Shown one piece after another: positions 18,177 to 27,030 of a DNA stretch of 64,000 nucleotides. This DNA comes from Desulfosudis oleivorans Hxd3. Lineage in GTDB: Bacteria > Desulfobacterota > Desulfobacteria > Desulfobacterales > Desulfosudaceae. The DNA lies in NCBI RefSeq assembly GCF_000018405.1, contig NC_009943.1, positions 2,855,001 to 2,919,000 on the forward strand, in the 5' to 3' direction. Every line of letters starts with the position of its first letter. Positions within the stretch are counted from its first letter, which is position 1. The notes under the pieces were generated by a model, which saw nothing but the letters and a program-made list of their open reading frames with translations, did not search any database and was not told the DNA's origin. Made by a program: the position numbers and the translations under genes.

Positions 18177-18580
18177 CTGTGTGCTCCTCCTCTGTTACGG
18201 GTTTGGGTTAATCATAAACACCCACGTGTATGTCGCATGGAGTGTTATGACGGAAAATCATCGACCGGTGCGTCGTGTGACAAGGTTGAATTTTATCTGT
18301 CTGCATCCCGGTTGTCAATATGGAATCCTTTTCCCTGTTTGACAATCAATACCCATCTGAATATGGTACACTCATTATTCCAGTCAATCCTCTTTATTAA
18401 TGACTGACAACTCCGTACTGGTCGAGGTGCATCATATAAATCCGATTCAAGATGGCGAAAGGGAGCGGCAAAAACTTTTTCGATCCCGATTTCGATAGCG
18501 ATTTCGACCTTGATGATCAGGAATAACCAGCCTTCTTCGATTATATTGACCTGGCTGTTTTGTGTATGAACAGGCCTATC
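18177..18580. other. Gene-free divergent region with a hexamer repeat
   Basis: This 400-base gap separates the leftward DUF3015 gene from rightward ydbH. It holds the DUF3015 ribosome-binding site at its left end and a CGATNN hexamer tract at 18479-18513 (CGATCC, CGATTT, CGATAG, CGATTT, CGACCT). I see no convincing gene or terminator in it. Confidence 0.5.
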
Positions 18581-21187
18581 ATGTCCAGACACATTTTCAA
18601 AACAACTGTTGTTGCCGGTGCCATAGTCAGCATTATCTGGCTCTGTTGGCAGGTAGCGGTCAATGTACTGCTGGCCGGCTGGCTGGAGACCACGGTGATT
18701 CCGCGCGCCGCAAGGCAGGCCGGTCTTGAGCAGGCCAGCGTGTCCGTCTCCCGGCTGGGCTTGTTTGAAACGGAGATCGGCCCTGTGGTGCTGGGAGACC
18801 CGGACCGGCCGTTTCTTGAGGTTGCCGCGATAAAGGCGCGGTACACCCCCTGGGGCCTTGCGCGCGGACATGTTAATACCGTGACGGTCCACGGCGTCTC
18901 GGTGAACACACAATACACGGACGGCGCCATTACTTTTCCCGGTTTTGCGCCGGTCGCGCCTGAAAAAACACCCCCGGCCGAAGGGGCTTCCCTGCCGGTT
19001 TCCATGGATGCCGTTAAAATCTCCGGCGTCATGGTAAACCTGTTGACAGAAAATCAGCGGTTCCAGGTTCCCTGCGATCTGGAGTTGACCTCAAGCGACG
19101 GCACAATGGAGGCCATCGACGCCGTCCTTGACCTGTACCCCTGCGGCCAGCAAATAACAGTCACGGCCCGGGCCATGCTGAACCAGGAAGAGCTGTTTGC
19201 AACCCTCAACGCCCCTGCCCTGGTCCTGGAACGGTTCGCCGGCTGGAGTTCCCTGGTGCCCGGCCTTCATCTTGCCGGCAACGCGTCGGTGGCGGGCCGT
19301 GCTCACATTCGCCTGAACCCGGCCGCCCTTGCTTCCGGATCGGTCCGCTTTGAGATGACAAAAGGCGAGGCCGGATATCAGAACGGGGTCTTGGGTCCGG
19401 CAGGTTCCGACGCGCCCCTTGCCGTCACCGTTGCCGGCAGCCAGACATCCGGATGGCAACTGACCGGCGCCAACATCAAGTTTGTCTCACCGGTTTCCCT
19501 GACCCTTGAAAAAATCACAGGCACCTTGCAGGCAGAACCGGAAGCAGATGAAAAGCAGGGAAGCTTTTTTATCGCGGCAGCCCCATCAGCGCCGGACCCG
19601 CAGGCCCCCTTTCTGCTGGACGCCCCATTAACCCTGGCCGGGATTTTTTCAGGCCGTGCGGACAAAAACGGCTGGCAATTTGACCTGACCGCTGGCAAGG
19701 AAGGGACCGGCGGCAAACAGGGCTGCCGCATCAGGATGGGGGACGCCCTTGTTGCGCTGCCGGTACCCGACATTCAGGTTTCAGGCAACGGCACCGCCGA
19801 CAGGGGGTGGGCAGAATGTGTACTGACAGCCTCCGGCGCTGCCATCACTCTGAATGAAGAAACCATCACTGTTGCTGACGCAAAAATCAGCGGCACCGCT
19901 GATTTTTCAACAGCAGCCGGCCAGGAGATGAGCGCAAAGGGAGACCTGGGCCTGGCCCTGGGCCGGATACGCGTGGACCGGCACCAGGTACGAGTTGAAA
20001 AAACAGAGGTTCACCTTCCCTGGCAGTGGCCTGAAGGCACTGCCCCGCGGGGCAGTCTGGCCGTTGGCCCGGTGAAATGGAAGAACCTGAACATGGGAGA
20101 GCTGTCCGGCGCCCTTCAGCAGAAGGGGCAGGGCCTGGTGCTGAACACCCGTTACGGTAAAGGGTCGCTCTCCGGCCTGTCCGGCACCCTGACGGCTTCC
20201 GCGTCCGCTGAGGGTTCCGGCGGGCCGGCCATGGACATGAAGCTTTCTCTGGTCCACCGAAACACGGCCCCGGACATCGATCCAGGGCTTTTTGCCCCGG
20301 AGGCCGCCGGCTCCCTGGTCAACGGCAACCTGGATCTGACAGCAAATTTCTCTCTCCATGACAAAGAGACCACCGGCCTCCTTCACTGCCGGCTTGACGC
20401 GGGCAGTTTTCGAATGCCTGAGAAAAAGGCTGCCATTACCGGCATTGATGGTAACCTGACATTTCCCGACCTGCCGAGGTTCAAGAGTAGCCCCGACCAG
20501 AAGGTCGTTTTCAGGGAGGCCGTGTTTGGCGACATTCACATGGCCGACGGCAAAATCGACCTTCAACTGGAATCAGGGCCGACCCTGTTTATTGAAAAAA
20601 GCAGTTTTAACTGGTGCCGGGGAACGGTTTACACCGAAGGCCTGCGGATCGCGCCGGGGCAGACAAGCTATGACCTGACGCTTTACGCCGACCGGCTCAA
20701 CCTGGCCGATGTGCTGGGCCAGATGGGCGCGGTGGCCGCCGAAGGCGAAGGCACGGTGAGCGGCCGTATTCCCATTCTTTACACCGGCGGCGACATTACC
20801 ATTGACAACGGGTTTCTCTTTTCCGCGCCGGGCGAAGGCGGCATTATTCATTTAAGCAGGGCCGACATGCTGACGGCCGGCCTGCCCGAAGCATCGGCCC
20901 AGTATCGGCAGATCGACCTGGCCCGGGAGGCCCTGAAAAATTACCAGTATGACTGGGCCAAGGTTCTGCTCAACTCCGAAGGCGAAAATCTTTCCGTCAA
21001 GCTCCAGTTCGACGGTAAACCCACCCGGTCCCTGCCCTTTGTGTACGACAAGAACACAGGCGGGTTTGTCCGGGTGACCGACCAGCGAAAATATTCGGAA
21101 TTCAAGGGGTTGAGCCTGGACGTCAATTTCCGGATTCCCATCAACCAGCTGATCGGGTATAAGGATATATGGAACCTCAACCCATAA
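18581..21187 (+). CDS. ydbH: YdbH-like AsmA-family intermembrane lipid transport protein
   Basis: The 868-residue protein has one N-terminal membrane helix (about 6-30) followed by a long beta-rich periplasmic body, ending with the YdbH-type motif around KNYQYDWAKVLLNSEGENLSVKLQFDGKP. In Enterobacteria YdbH spans the periplasm and moves phospholipid to the outer membrane, redundantly with TamB and YhdP. The next two genes are ynbE-like and ydbL-like, the same order as in Escherichia coli, which strongly supports the name. Start choice is uncertain: ATG 18581 has AGG seven bases upstream, while ATG 18566 is also in frame. Confidence 0.85.
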   Translation: MSRHIFKTTVVAGAIVSIIWLCWQVAVNVLLAGWLETTVIPRAARQAGLEQASVSVSRLGLFETEIGPVVLGDPDRPFLEVAAIKARYTPWGLARGHVNTVTVHGVSVNTQYTDGAITFPGFAPVAPEKTPPAEGASLPVSMDAVKISGVMVNLLTENQRFQVPCDLELTSSDGTMEAIDAVLDLYPCGQQITVTARAMLNQEELFATLNAPALVLERFAGWSSLVPGLHLAGNASVAGRAHIRLNPAALASGSVRFEMTKGEAGYQNGVLGPAGSDAPLAVTVAGSQTSGWQLTGANIKFVSPVSLTLEKITGTLQAEPEADEKQGSFFIAAAPSAPDPQAPFLLDAPLTLAGIFSGRADKNGWQFDLTAGKEGTGGKQGCRIRMGDALVALPVPDIQVSGNGTADRGWAECVLTASGAAITLNEETITVADAKISGTADFSTAAGQEMSAKGDLGLALGRIRVDRHQVRVEKTEVHLPWQWPEGTAPRGSLAVGPVKWKNLNMGELSGALQQKGQGLVLNTRYGKGSLSGLSGTLTASASAEGSGGPAMDMKLSLVHRNTAPDIDPGLFAPEAAGSLVNGNLDLTANFSLHDKETTGLLHCRLDAGSFRMPEKKAAITGIDGNLTFPDLPRFKSSPDQKVVFREAVFGDIHMADGKIDLQLESGPTLFIEKSSFNWCRGTVYTEGLRIAPGQTSYDLTLYADRLNLADVLGQMGAVAAEGEGTVSGRIPILYTGGDITIDNGFLFSAPGEGGIIHLSRADMLTAGLPEASAQYRQIDLAREALKNYQYDWAKVLLNSEGENLSVKLQFDGKPTRSLPFVYDKNTGGFVRVTDQRKYSEFKGLSLDVNFRIPINQLIGYKDIWNLNP

Positions 21188-21201
21188 CACAGGAGCAGGG
21201 C

Positions 21202-21402
21202 ATGAGAAAAAAACAGATCATCTACCTGTGGGCAGCCGCGTTCTTGTTTACCGCGGCCTGCACTCACAAGGTCCAGGTGGAGCCCATTCACATCACCGTG
21301 GATATCAACATCAGGGTGGACAAGGCACTGGACGACTTTTTCAGCGACCTTGACGCCACCGAACCCGCGGCCGAACCCCTGACCGCGCCGAAAAAAAGAT
21401 AG
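21202..21402 (+). CDS. ynbE: YnbE-like lipoprotein
   Basis: The 66-residue protein has a lipoprotein signal (MRKKQIIYLWAAAFLFTAAC) with C20 as the lipidated residue, then VEPIHITVDINIRVDKALDDFF, the YnbE core. YnbE is an outer-membrane lipoprotein that pairs its beta strand with the C-terminus of YdbH to complete the bridge. ATG 21202 is preferred because GGAG lies upstream and the signal peptide starts there. It begins 14 bases after ydbH. Confidence 0.85.
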   Translation: MRKKQIIYLWAAAFLFTAACTHKVQVEPIHITVDINIRVDKALDDFFSDLDATEPAAEPLTAPKKR

Positions 21403-21440
21403 CGCTTCCACCGAATCCTCGATTCTGAAAGGAGAACACC

Positions 21441-21818
21441 ATGAAAAACAGAACCTTCGTTTTTTGCATACTGGCAGCCAGCATGGTCCTGCTGGCCGCA
21501 TCCTTTGCCCTGGCCGGTGAGGCGGATGACATAAAGGCCCGCATGAAAGAGCGTTTGGGAACCATTGACAGCCTCAAGGCCCAGGGCCTGATCGGTGAAA
21601 ACAACCAGGGCCTGCTGGAACTTCGAGAAGCCGTCGGCAAAGGCGCCGACATCGTGGCCGAAGAGAACAGGGATCGCATGGTGGTCTACCAGGCAATTGC
21701 CAGGCAAACCGGGGCCACCGTTGAAAAAGTGGGGGCCCGCCGGGCCCTTCAAATTCGGGAGACCGCCGTACCCGGCACATGGATTCAGACCGGGGACGGC
21801 ACATGGCAAAAAAAATAG
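21441..21818 (+). CDS. ydbL: YdbL-like periplasmic protein (DUF1318)
   Basis: The 125-residue protein has a signal peptide (about 1-25, ending SFALA) and the DUF1318 pattern: DSLKAQGLIGENNQGLLELR, then VVYQAIARQTGATVEKVGAR and a tail PGTWIQTGDGTWQKK. In E. coli YdbL modulates assembly of YnbE with YdbH. AAAGGAG precedes the ATG. It is the third gene of the ydbH-ynbE-ydbL operon. Confidence 0.88.
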   Translation: MKNRTFVFCILAASMVLLAASFALAGEADDIKARMKERLGTIDSLKAQGLIGENNQGLLELREAVGKGADIVAEENRDRMVVYQAIARQTGATVEKVGARRALQIRETAVPGTWIQTGDGTWQKK

Positions 21819-21825
21819 TAGGGGG

Positions 21826-21848
21826 CAAGGATTCGAGGGGTCAAGGGG
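21826..21848 (+). repeat. 23-base dispersed repeat after ydbL
   Basis: CAAGGATTCGAGGGG followed by TCAAGGGG, seven bases after the ydbL stop. It matches the uvrC-terminal repeat (4654-4676, reverse strand) at all but two positions. The remaining gap to 21991 shows nothing recognisable. Confidence 0.6.
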
Positions 21849-21991
21849 CCGGGTGTATATTCCAAGGCAACCAGACCCCCCTGATCTGACACCGTTTTAT
21901 GTGTACGTTTTCGACTGATGATAATTTTCCTCGACGTTCCGGCTCACTCCTTCCCTTCCCTTTGAGAGATATCCCCTGATCCGAAAGCCGA

Positions 21992-23380
21992 TCATTCAGA
22001 AGGCGCGGCCTGCCTTCCCTCCTGTTTTGCGCTCCAGGCCGCCAGCCCCATCAGGGTCAGGGTGACGGCCAGGGGGACAAGGGTGAGCAGCCCGGCCCAG
22101 AACGTAACCGTTACCGGCCCGGTCCCCGAATAGTTGATGTTGAACCGCGCCAGCAGGTTGATCAGTGCATAATCGGGGATCAATAACGCTCCGGCAAGCA
22201 TCGCCCACAGGGCTGTCTGCAACAGTGGATATCCCCGGCGTTTCAAATTGTTCAGAACTAAGGCAAAGGGCAACAGCAACAATACCAGGTAGTGAATCCA
22301 GGCGATCGGCCCCACGACAGCGCTCAAACAGAAAAGCACGGCCCATGAAACGTTGCGGTCCTTTGACTTTGCCGCCATCAGCAGTCCAGCTCCCAGCGCA
22401 AGCACCAGCAGCAGCGCGGAAACATACAGGGCCGCCCCGGGCTTCTGAAACAGCGGCAAAATGACCGTGCTCTTTTCAAACGGCCCCCCCACACCGCTAA
22501 ACAGCCGCCATCCCACGGTCCAGGGGGAAAAATTCCATTCAACCAGCCGGTAGGTATAAGCCATGCTGCCGGCAACAGACCGATAGTAATGCGCGATGGG
22601 GCCGATACCCATCGCCAGGGCCGCCGCGACATGGGTGACGATAAAAACGCCAAAAGCCACGCCGGCGGCGTACCACTGTTTTCGAATCAGAAAAAAAAGC
22701 CAGATGGGCGCGCCCATCAGTTTCAAGGAAAGCGATGCGCCCAGAAAACATCCGGCCCAAATCTGGCGCTGCGACCGCCATGCGCAGAGGAGGAGGAGCA
22801 GCAGCAGGGAGGAGAGCTGGCCATAGAGCAGTCCTTCCCAGAATGGGGCAGCGGCCAGTACCAGAAGAGTGGTAAAGGCGACGCGGACCAGGGAAGGCCG
22901 TCCGCCTCGCCACCAGTGCAGTACGATATAGACAGACGCGCCGATACAGGCCAGTTCACAGAGAAACCAGGCCAATGCCGCTTGGGGATAGTTTATCAGG
23001 CCGAAAGGCAGGGCCAGCAGCACCGCCGGCGGCGGGTGCGGGGAAGGCAGGCCCAGGCCGATGATGCACGGCGCCGGAGAAAAAAATATTTCAGCCAGCC
23101 GGGCCAGCGGCAGGTAGGGGTTGACCCCTTCCATAACGGCCCTGGCCATGAGCCACTCCTGTATGAAATCCTTTAAAAAAACACGAGGAGGGAAAGCATA
23201 GAGCATCATCAGGCGCAGCGGTTCAAGAAACAAGGCAGCCCACACAACCGCCAGCAGCAAAAAACACCCCCGCCTGAACCATCTTGATTGCCGGCAACAT
23301 ATAGCAGGGGCGGTGTTTCCAGTTTGATCCGAAACCGGTTGCCGCATACGCAGGCGGTAAAACAATCGGCATTTAATCAT
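21992..23380 (-). CDS. GT87-like polytopic glycosyltransferase (DUF2029), copy 2
   Basis: The 462-residue membrane protein has about ten hydrophobic helices. It resembles the GT87/DUF2029 family of polyprenyl-phosphate-mannose-dependent mannosyltransferases: EWLMARAVMEGVNPYLPLARL, LPSPHPPPAVLLALPFGLI, WRLFSGVGGPFEKS and GPIAWIHYLVLLLLPFALV. It is a close paralogue of the gene just upstream. The start ATG 23380 overlaps the upstream stop (ATGATTAA), which suggests translational coupling, and is chosen over the longer frame to 23461. Confidence 0.8.
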   Translation of the reverse strand: MIKCRLFYRLRMRQPVSDQTGNTAPAICCRQSRWFRRGCFLLLAVVWAALFLEPLRLMMLYAFPPRVFLKDFIQEWLMARAVMEGVNPYLPLARLAEIFFSPAPCIIGLGLPSPHPPPAVLLALPFGLINYPQAALAWFLCELACIGASVYIVLHWWRGGRPSLVRVAFTTLLVLAAAPFWEGLLYGQLSSLLLLLLLCAWRSQRQIWAGCFLGASLSLKLMGAPIWLFFLIRKQWYAAGVAFGVFIVTHVAAALAMGIGPIAHYYRSVAGSMAYTYRLVEWNFSPWTVGWRLFSGVGGPFEKSTVILPLFQKPGAALYVSALLLVLALGAGLLMAAKSKDRNVSWAVLFCLSAVVGPIAWIHYLVLLLLPFALVLNNLKRRGYPLLQTALWAMLAGALLIPDYALINLLARFNINYSGTGPVTVTFWAGLLTLVPLAVTLTLMGLAAWSAKQEGRQAAPSE

Positions 23381-24782
23381 AATACCGTGCCCCTTTACCT
23401 TCCCGTGGCATTCCGGGGGAGCAGAAACCTGGAGGCATCGTTTTCCCCGTCTGATAGACAAACGCCATCATTCCCAGGGTAACAGCCAGTGGTATCAGGG
23501 TTAACAGACCGGCCCAGAAAGAAACCGTCACCGGGCCGAAACCGGAGGGTTGTAAATCAAAAAAAGCGGCAAGCCCGTTCAACATTGAATCTGGAACAAG
23601 CAGCAACAGTATCAGCAAAAACCATATGGCCGTCTGCCCCAGGGGGAACCCGAGCCGCATGATGCGCTTGAGTATCACAGCCGCAGGTGGAAGCAGCAAA
23701 ACCAGATAGTGTATCCAGGAGATAGGGCCGGTGACGGCACTCAGACAAAACAACAGCGCCCAGGCGACATCAGAGTCCCGTCTTTTCAGGGCAAGAAGCA
23801 TCCCCCCCGCCACAAAGACAACTGTTAGAAAAAAGGAAACGGGCATGGCCATTGGGGCGTTTGCAAAAAGAGGTAAAATGTTGATGCTCTGTTTAAAGGG
23901 GCCGCTGATCCCCACGAACATACGCCAGCCCAGAGACCAGACGGAAAAATTACCATCGGCGAACCGATAAATCGCGTCCACGCTGCCGATGACCTTGCTG
24001 TAGTAAAGCCGGACCGAATCTGCCTCCATCACCAGAACAGCGGCCATGTGTCCCGCAATCAACACCGCAAAGGCGGTGCCGACGACCCGCCATTTTTTGC
24101 GCAGCAGACAGAACAGCAGGATGGGCCAGCCCATAAATTTTATTGCCAATGAACACCCGATAAAAACACCACATAACCATTGTCTTTCTGTTTGCCAGGC
24201 ACATATCAACAACAACAGCACCAGTGTGTTGCTCTGCCCAAACAGCAGCCCTTCTCCAAAAGGGGCCCATGCGATCAGCAATATGGTCAGGCCCGTGGCC
24301 CATCCAAGTGAAGCCCCCCCCCACCATTTAAGTACCAGGTAAACGGAAACACCAATACACATCAACTCGAAACCCAGCCAGACAAACGCCGCCTCCCGGC
24401 AGGACAGCAGTCCCAGAGGGAGGGCAGCAATAGCGGCAATGGGGGGGTGGGGCGATGGATGACGAAGGATAACAAATTCCGACCAGGGGCCCAGGAAACG
24501 GGCCGCCAGCACCGGTAACGGGTCATAGGGAGAAATGCCGGCCAGCAGAGCTTTGGCCAGCAACCAATCCTGAACCATGTCCTTCATAAAAATGTAGGGT
24601 GGCAGAAACGAAAGCCATAGGGCTTTAACCCCATTAATAAAAAAGAAAAGAACAGCCGGGCCAGACAGAAGGCAGAGCACCCGGAAAAACCGACTGTTCA
24701 GCCTCCGATTTGGAAAATCTCCGGTCACTGGCAATTGATCACCACAGGTTTCGAATTGGGCAAACAAACGCAATGACAACAT
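23373..24782 (-). CDS. GT87-like polytopic glycosyltransferase (DUF2029), copy 1
   Basis: The 469-residue membrane protein parallels the next gene motif by motif: DWLLAKALLAGISPYDPLPV, HPSPHPPIAAIAALPLGLLS, WRMFVGISGPFKQS and GPISWIHYLVLLLPPAAVI. The aspartate in the first loop (VQDWLLAKAL) fits the catalytic position of GT-C enzymes. The pair probably arose by tandem duplication. The start is uncertain: ATG 24782 lies directly after AAGGGGAGG, and TTG codons just downstream (24779, 24773) have better spacing. Confidence 0.78.
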   Translation of the reverse strand: MLSLRLFAQFETCGDQLPVTGDFPNRRLNSRFFRVLCLLSGPAVLFFFINGVKALWLSFLPPYIFMKDMVQDWLLAKALLAGISPYDPLPVLAARFLGPWSEFVILRHPSPHPPIAAIAALPLGLLSCREAAFVWLGFELMCIGVSVYLVLKWWGGASLGWATGLTILLIAWAPFGEGLLFGQSNTLVLLLLICAWQTERQWLCGVFIGCSLAIKFMGWPILLFCLLRKKWRVVGTAFAVLIAGHMAAVLVMEADSVRLYYSKVIGSVDAIYRFADGNFSVWSLGWRMFVGISGPFKQSINILPLFANAPMAMPVSFFLTVVFVAGGMLLALKRRDSDVAWALLFCLSAVTGPISWIHYLVLLLPPAAVILKRIMRLGFPLGQTAIWFLLILLLLVPDSMLNGLAAFFDLQPSGFGPVTVSFWAGLLTLIPLAVTLGMMAFVYQTGKTMPPGFCSPGMPREGKGARYYD

Positions 24783-25112
24783 CCTCCCCTTACAATGGAT
24801 CGGCGCAGGCCTCCGCTGTGCCGATCCGCTGCTGCCATTCAAGCAAGCTTATTCTGGGCATTTCTATAATGGAATCATCCAGTAAAAATTTGATGTTATT
24901 ACATCATATTTGACGGCAGCTGAAAATGATGGATCGCCATATACATATAGTAGATTAATGCACCGGTTGTCCCACGTTTTATCGTTTTTTGCAACCGCCA
25001 CGGGCCTGCCGGGCCAAACCGGCCGTTGACTTATGCGGTACAAGGTGCCATAACACTAAAAGCTTATTCGAACTTAACTATTAATTCAGTAACATCCTTT
25101 TTCAGGTTCGCC
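24783..25112. other. Gene-free divergent region
   Basis: The gap between the leftward GT87 genes and the rightward methyltransferase is AT-rich in its middle. It contains the promoter at 25026-25054 and a GC-rich imperfect inverted repeat near 25000-25023. I see no gene. Confidence 0.45.
25026..25054 (+). promoter_or_regulatory. Sigma-70-like promoter of the methyltransferase operon
   Basis: TTGACT (25026-25031), a 17-base spacer and CATAAC (25049-25054) lie about 60 bases before the ATG at 25113. Confidence 0.5.
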
Positions 25113-25775
25113 ATGCCCCTTTCCACATCCAAAAGCGAGAAGGCAAAATCCTTTGACCTGGCCTACCAGTCATCCGGCATGTATTACGGATGGGTGGTCC
25201 GGCCGGAATTCGAACGATTTTTCAACAATATAGACCTGACCGGCAAAACCGCCCTTGACCTGGGGGCCGGCGAAGGCCGCTATTCCATTCACCTGGCCCG
25301 GCGGGGCTGCGCGGTCACGGCCGTGGACTTTTCCGCATCCGGGCTCAACAAGCTTCAGGGTATTGCCGAACAGGAACGGCTTCCGGTGACCACGGTTCTG
25401 TGCGACCTCGAAACTTACGCGTTTCCGGAAAATACCTTTGACGTGGTGGTGGCGGCCACCATTCTGGACCATCTGGAAACCGGCGCAAGGCACCGGGCCA
25501 TGGCCGGCATGGCCGCAGCCCTGAAACCCGGAGGGCTTCTCTATGTAAACGTGTTTACCACCGAAGACCCCGGATATGCCGCCGCCGGTGCGGTGGACGC
25601 CGAAGGGGTCAGCGACACCTCCTTTGGCATGGCCCACTATTTTGCGCCCGGTGAGTTGAAGTCCTGTTTTACCGGGCTGGCCCTCCTTGATTATTACGAA
25701 GGGGTTGAAGAAGACACATCCCACGGCAAGCCTCACCACCATGGCTGGGCCAGCCTGATCGCCAAAAAGGAGTAA
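25113..25775 (+). CDS. Class I SAM-dependent methyltransferase (TehB-like)
   Basis: The 220-residue cytoplasmic protein has motif I ALDLGAGEGRYSIHLARRG (about 46-64), the motif II acid in VTAVDFSASGL, and the post-motif FDVVVAATILDHLE. These define a Rossmann-fold AdoMet methyltransferase; the closest pattern is the TehB/tellurite-type group. The substrate is unknown. ATG 25113 gives a normal N-terminus; in-frame extension to 25026 would run through the promoter. The next gene starts three bases after its stop. Confidence 0.85.
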   Translation: MPLSTSKSEKAKSFDLAYQSSGMYYGWVVRPEFERFFNNIDLTGKTALDLGAGEGRYSIHLARRGCAVTAVDFSASGLNKLQGIAEQERLPVTTVLCDLETYAFPENTFDVVVAATILDHLETGARHRAMAGMAAALKPGGLLYVNVFTTEDPGYAAAGAVDAEGVSDTSFGMAHYFAPGELKSCFTGLALLDYYEGVEEDTSHGKPHHHGWASLIAKKE

Positions 25776-25778
25776 GCC

Positions 25779-25961
25779 ATGGCCGCCATGCCCAAACCCG
25801 ATGATACAGCCCCTGCCTTTACCTTGAACAGGGAATACATGGGCGTAGCGCGCACCACCTTTCTGATCGGCCCCAACGGAAAAATCGCGCACGTATGGGA
25901 AAAGGTCCGGGTCAAAGACCATGCCGAATCGGTATTCCAGGCCTGCTGCGATCTTTCATGA
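25779..25961 (+). pseudogene. Internally deleted Bcp-type peroxiredoxin remnant
   Basis: The 60-residue frame joins a Bcp N-terminus (PKPDDTAPAFTLN, about residues 5-17) directly to a Bcp C-terminus (REYMGVARTTFLIGPNGKIA then HVWEKVRVKDHAE). A normal Bcp is about 155 residues, so roughly 95-100 central residues are missing, among them the TxxC peroxidatic cysteine segment. The deletion is in frame. AAGGAG still precedes the ATG and the stop overlaps the next start (ATGA), so the fragment is probably still translated. It cannot be a peroxidase; it may be a leader for the kinase gene or a relic. Confidence 0.8.
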
Positions 25962-26923
25962 TTTCCATTAAAACAGCGCAAGCCGCGGCCCGGCACTGGG
26001 AACTTGATTTTAAAACCCTTCGGCCGGACCTGCGCCTTCAGGGAAGTCCGGAGCGATGTCTGTGCCGCACGGCCTTTGAGGACAAGGCTGGCCAGGTGTT
26101 TGTTTTAGAAAAGATCAGCCCGGCCCAACTGGGAACAAAACAATTGATCTGCCGGGTCCTGGACCATCTTTGCGCCCATGGCCTGAATCAGGTCGTACCT
26201 TATCTGAAATCAACGGAGGGCGCCTGTCCGTCTTTCTGTGAAGACGGCTGGTGGCTGGCCTCGCCCTTTATTGCCGGCACTTCCCTTGATCGGCCGGCCT
26301 ATATTCAGGATGCCCCAAAAGGCGAGGCCCTGGCCCGTTTTTTATGCGGCCTCACCATGCATGCCGAAACGATTCTCCATGACCCGGCCCTGCCCTGTTT
26401 TTCCCTGAAACAGTACATTCTTGGAATGGAACGACAGATGGAACAACACGATCCGGACACGGGCCACCGGGTTTCGCCTGTTCTTGGTTTTCTGAAAAAA
26501 TCCTTCATGGACCGTCACGACACCCTGGCCACGGCCTTCTGCCACGGCGACTATCATCCCTTAAATGTCATCTGGCAGGACGACGCCGTTTCGGCGGTGA
26601 TCGACTGGGAGTTCTGCGGCATCAAACCCGACATCTACGACGCCGCCAACCTGGTGGGATGCATCGGCATGGAGCACCCGTCCGGGCTGACCGGCGGCCT
26701 TGTTCTCTCCTTTCTTGACGCCATGCGACGGAACGCCCCTGTCAGCACGCAAAGCTGGAAAGTGTTTGCCGGGTTTGTGCTGGCCCTTCGCTTTGCATGG
26801 CTGGCCGAATGGCTGCGCAAAAAAGACCACGAAATGATCGAACTGGAAATCGTCTACATGCACCTGCTGATGGACAACATGGAGGCGCTGAAACAGGCCT
26901 GGGGTCTGTCACCGGCCGGCTGA
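25958..26923 (+). CDS. Aminoglycoside-phosphotransferase-like small-molecule kinase
   Basis: The 321-residue protein has the APH/choline-kinase C-lobe: FCHGDYHPLNVIWQDD (about 190-205, catalytic D and N) and VIDWEFCGIKPDIYDAANLV (metal-binding D). The N-lobe is diverged but keeps VFVLEKIS as the likely lysine strand. The substrate is unknown; family members phosphorylate sugars, amino alcohols or antibiotics. The start ATG 25958 overlaps the stop of the Bcp remnant (ATGA), implying coupling in the methyltransferase operon. Confidence 0.85.
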   Translation: MISIKTAQAAARHWELDFKTLRPDLRLQGSPERCLCRTAFEDKAGQVFVLEKISPAQLGTKQLICRVLDHLCAHGLNQVVPYLKSTEGACPSFCEDGWWLASPFIAGTSLDRPAYIQDAPKGEALARFLCGLTMHAETILHDPALPCFSLKQYILGMERQMEQHDPDTGHRVSPVLGFLKKSFMDRHDTLATAFCHGDYHPLNVIWQDDAVSAVIDWEFCGIKPDIYDAANLVGCIGMEHPSGLTGGLVLSFLDAMRRNAPVSTQSWKVFAGFVLALRFAWLAEWLRKKDHEMIELEIVYMHLLMDNMEALKQAWGLSPAG

Positions 26924-27030
26924 ATGCCTGCTCTTGCTTCGTGGTCTTCGTGTACTTCGTGTTAAAAGCGGCCAGCCAACTGCATCGTCAGGGTGTCTGG
27001 ACAAGAAAATCACGAAGAATATCAATCCCG

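Noticed and set aside
26935-26975. CTTCGTG repeated three times after the kinase gene
   Set aside because: Short simple repeat between convergent genes, with no hairpin or T-tract; nothing more can be supported.
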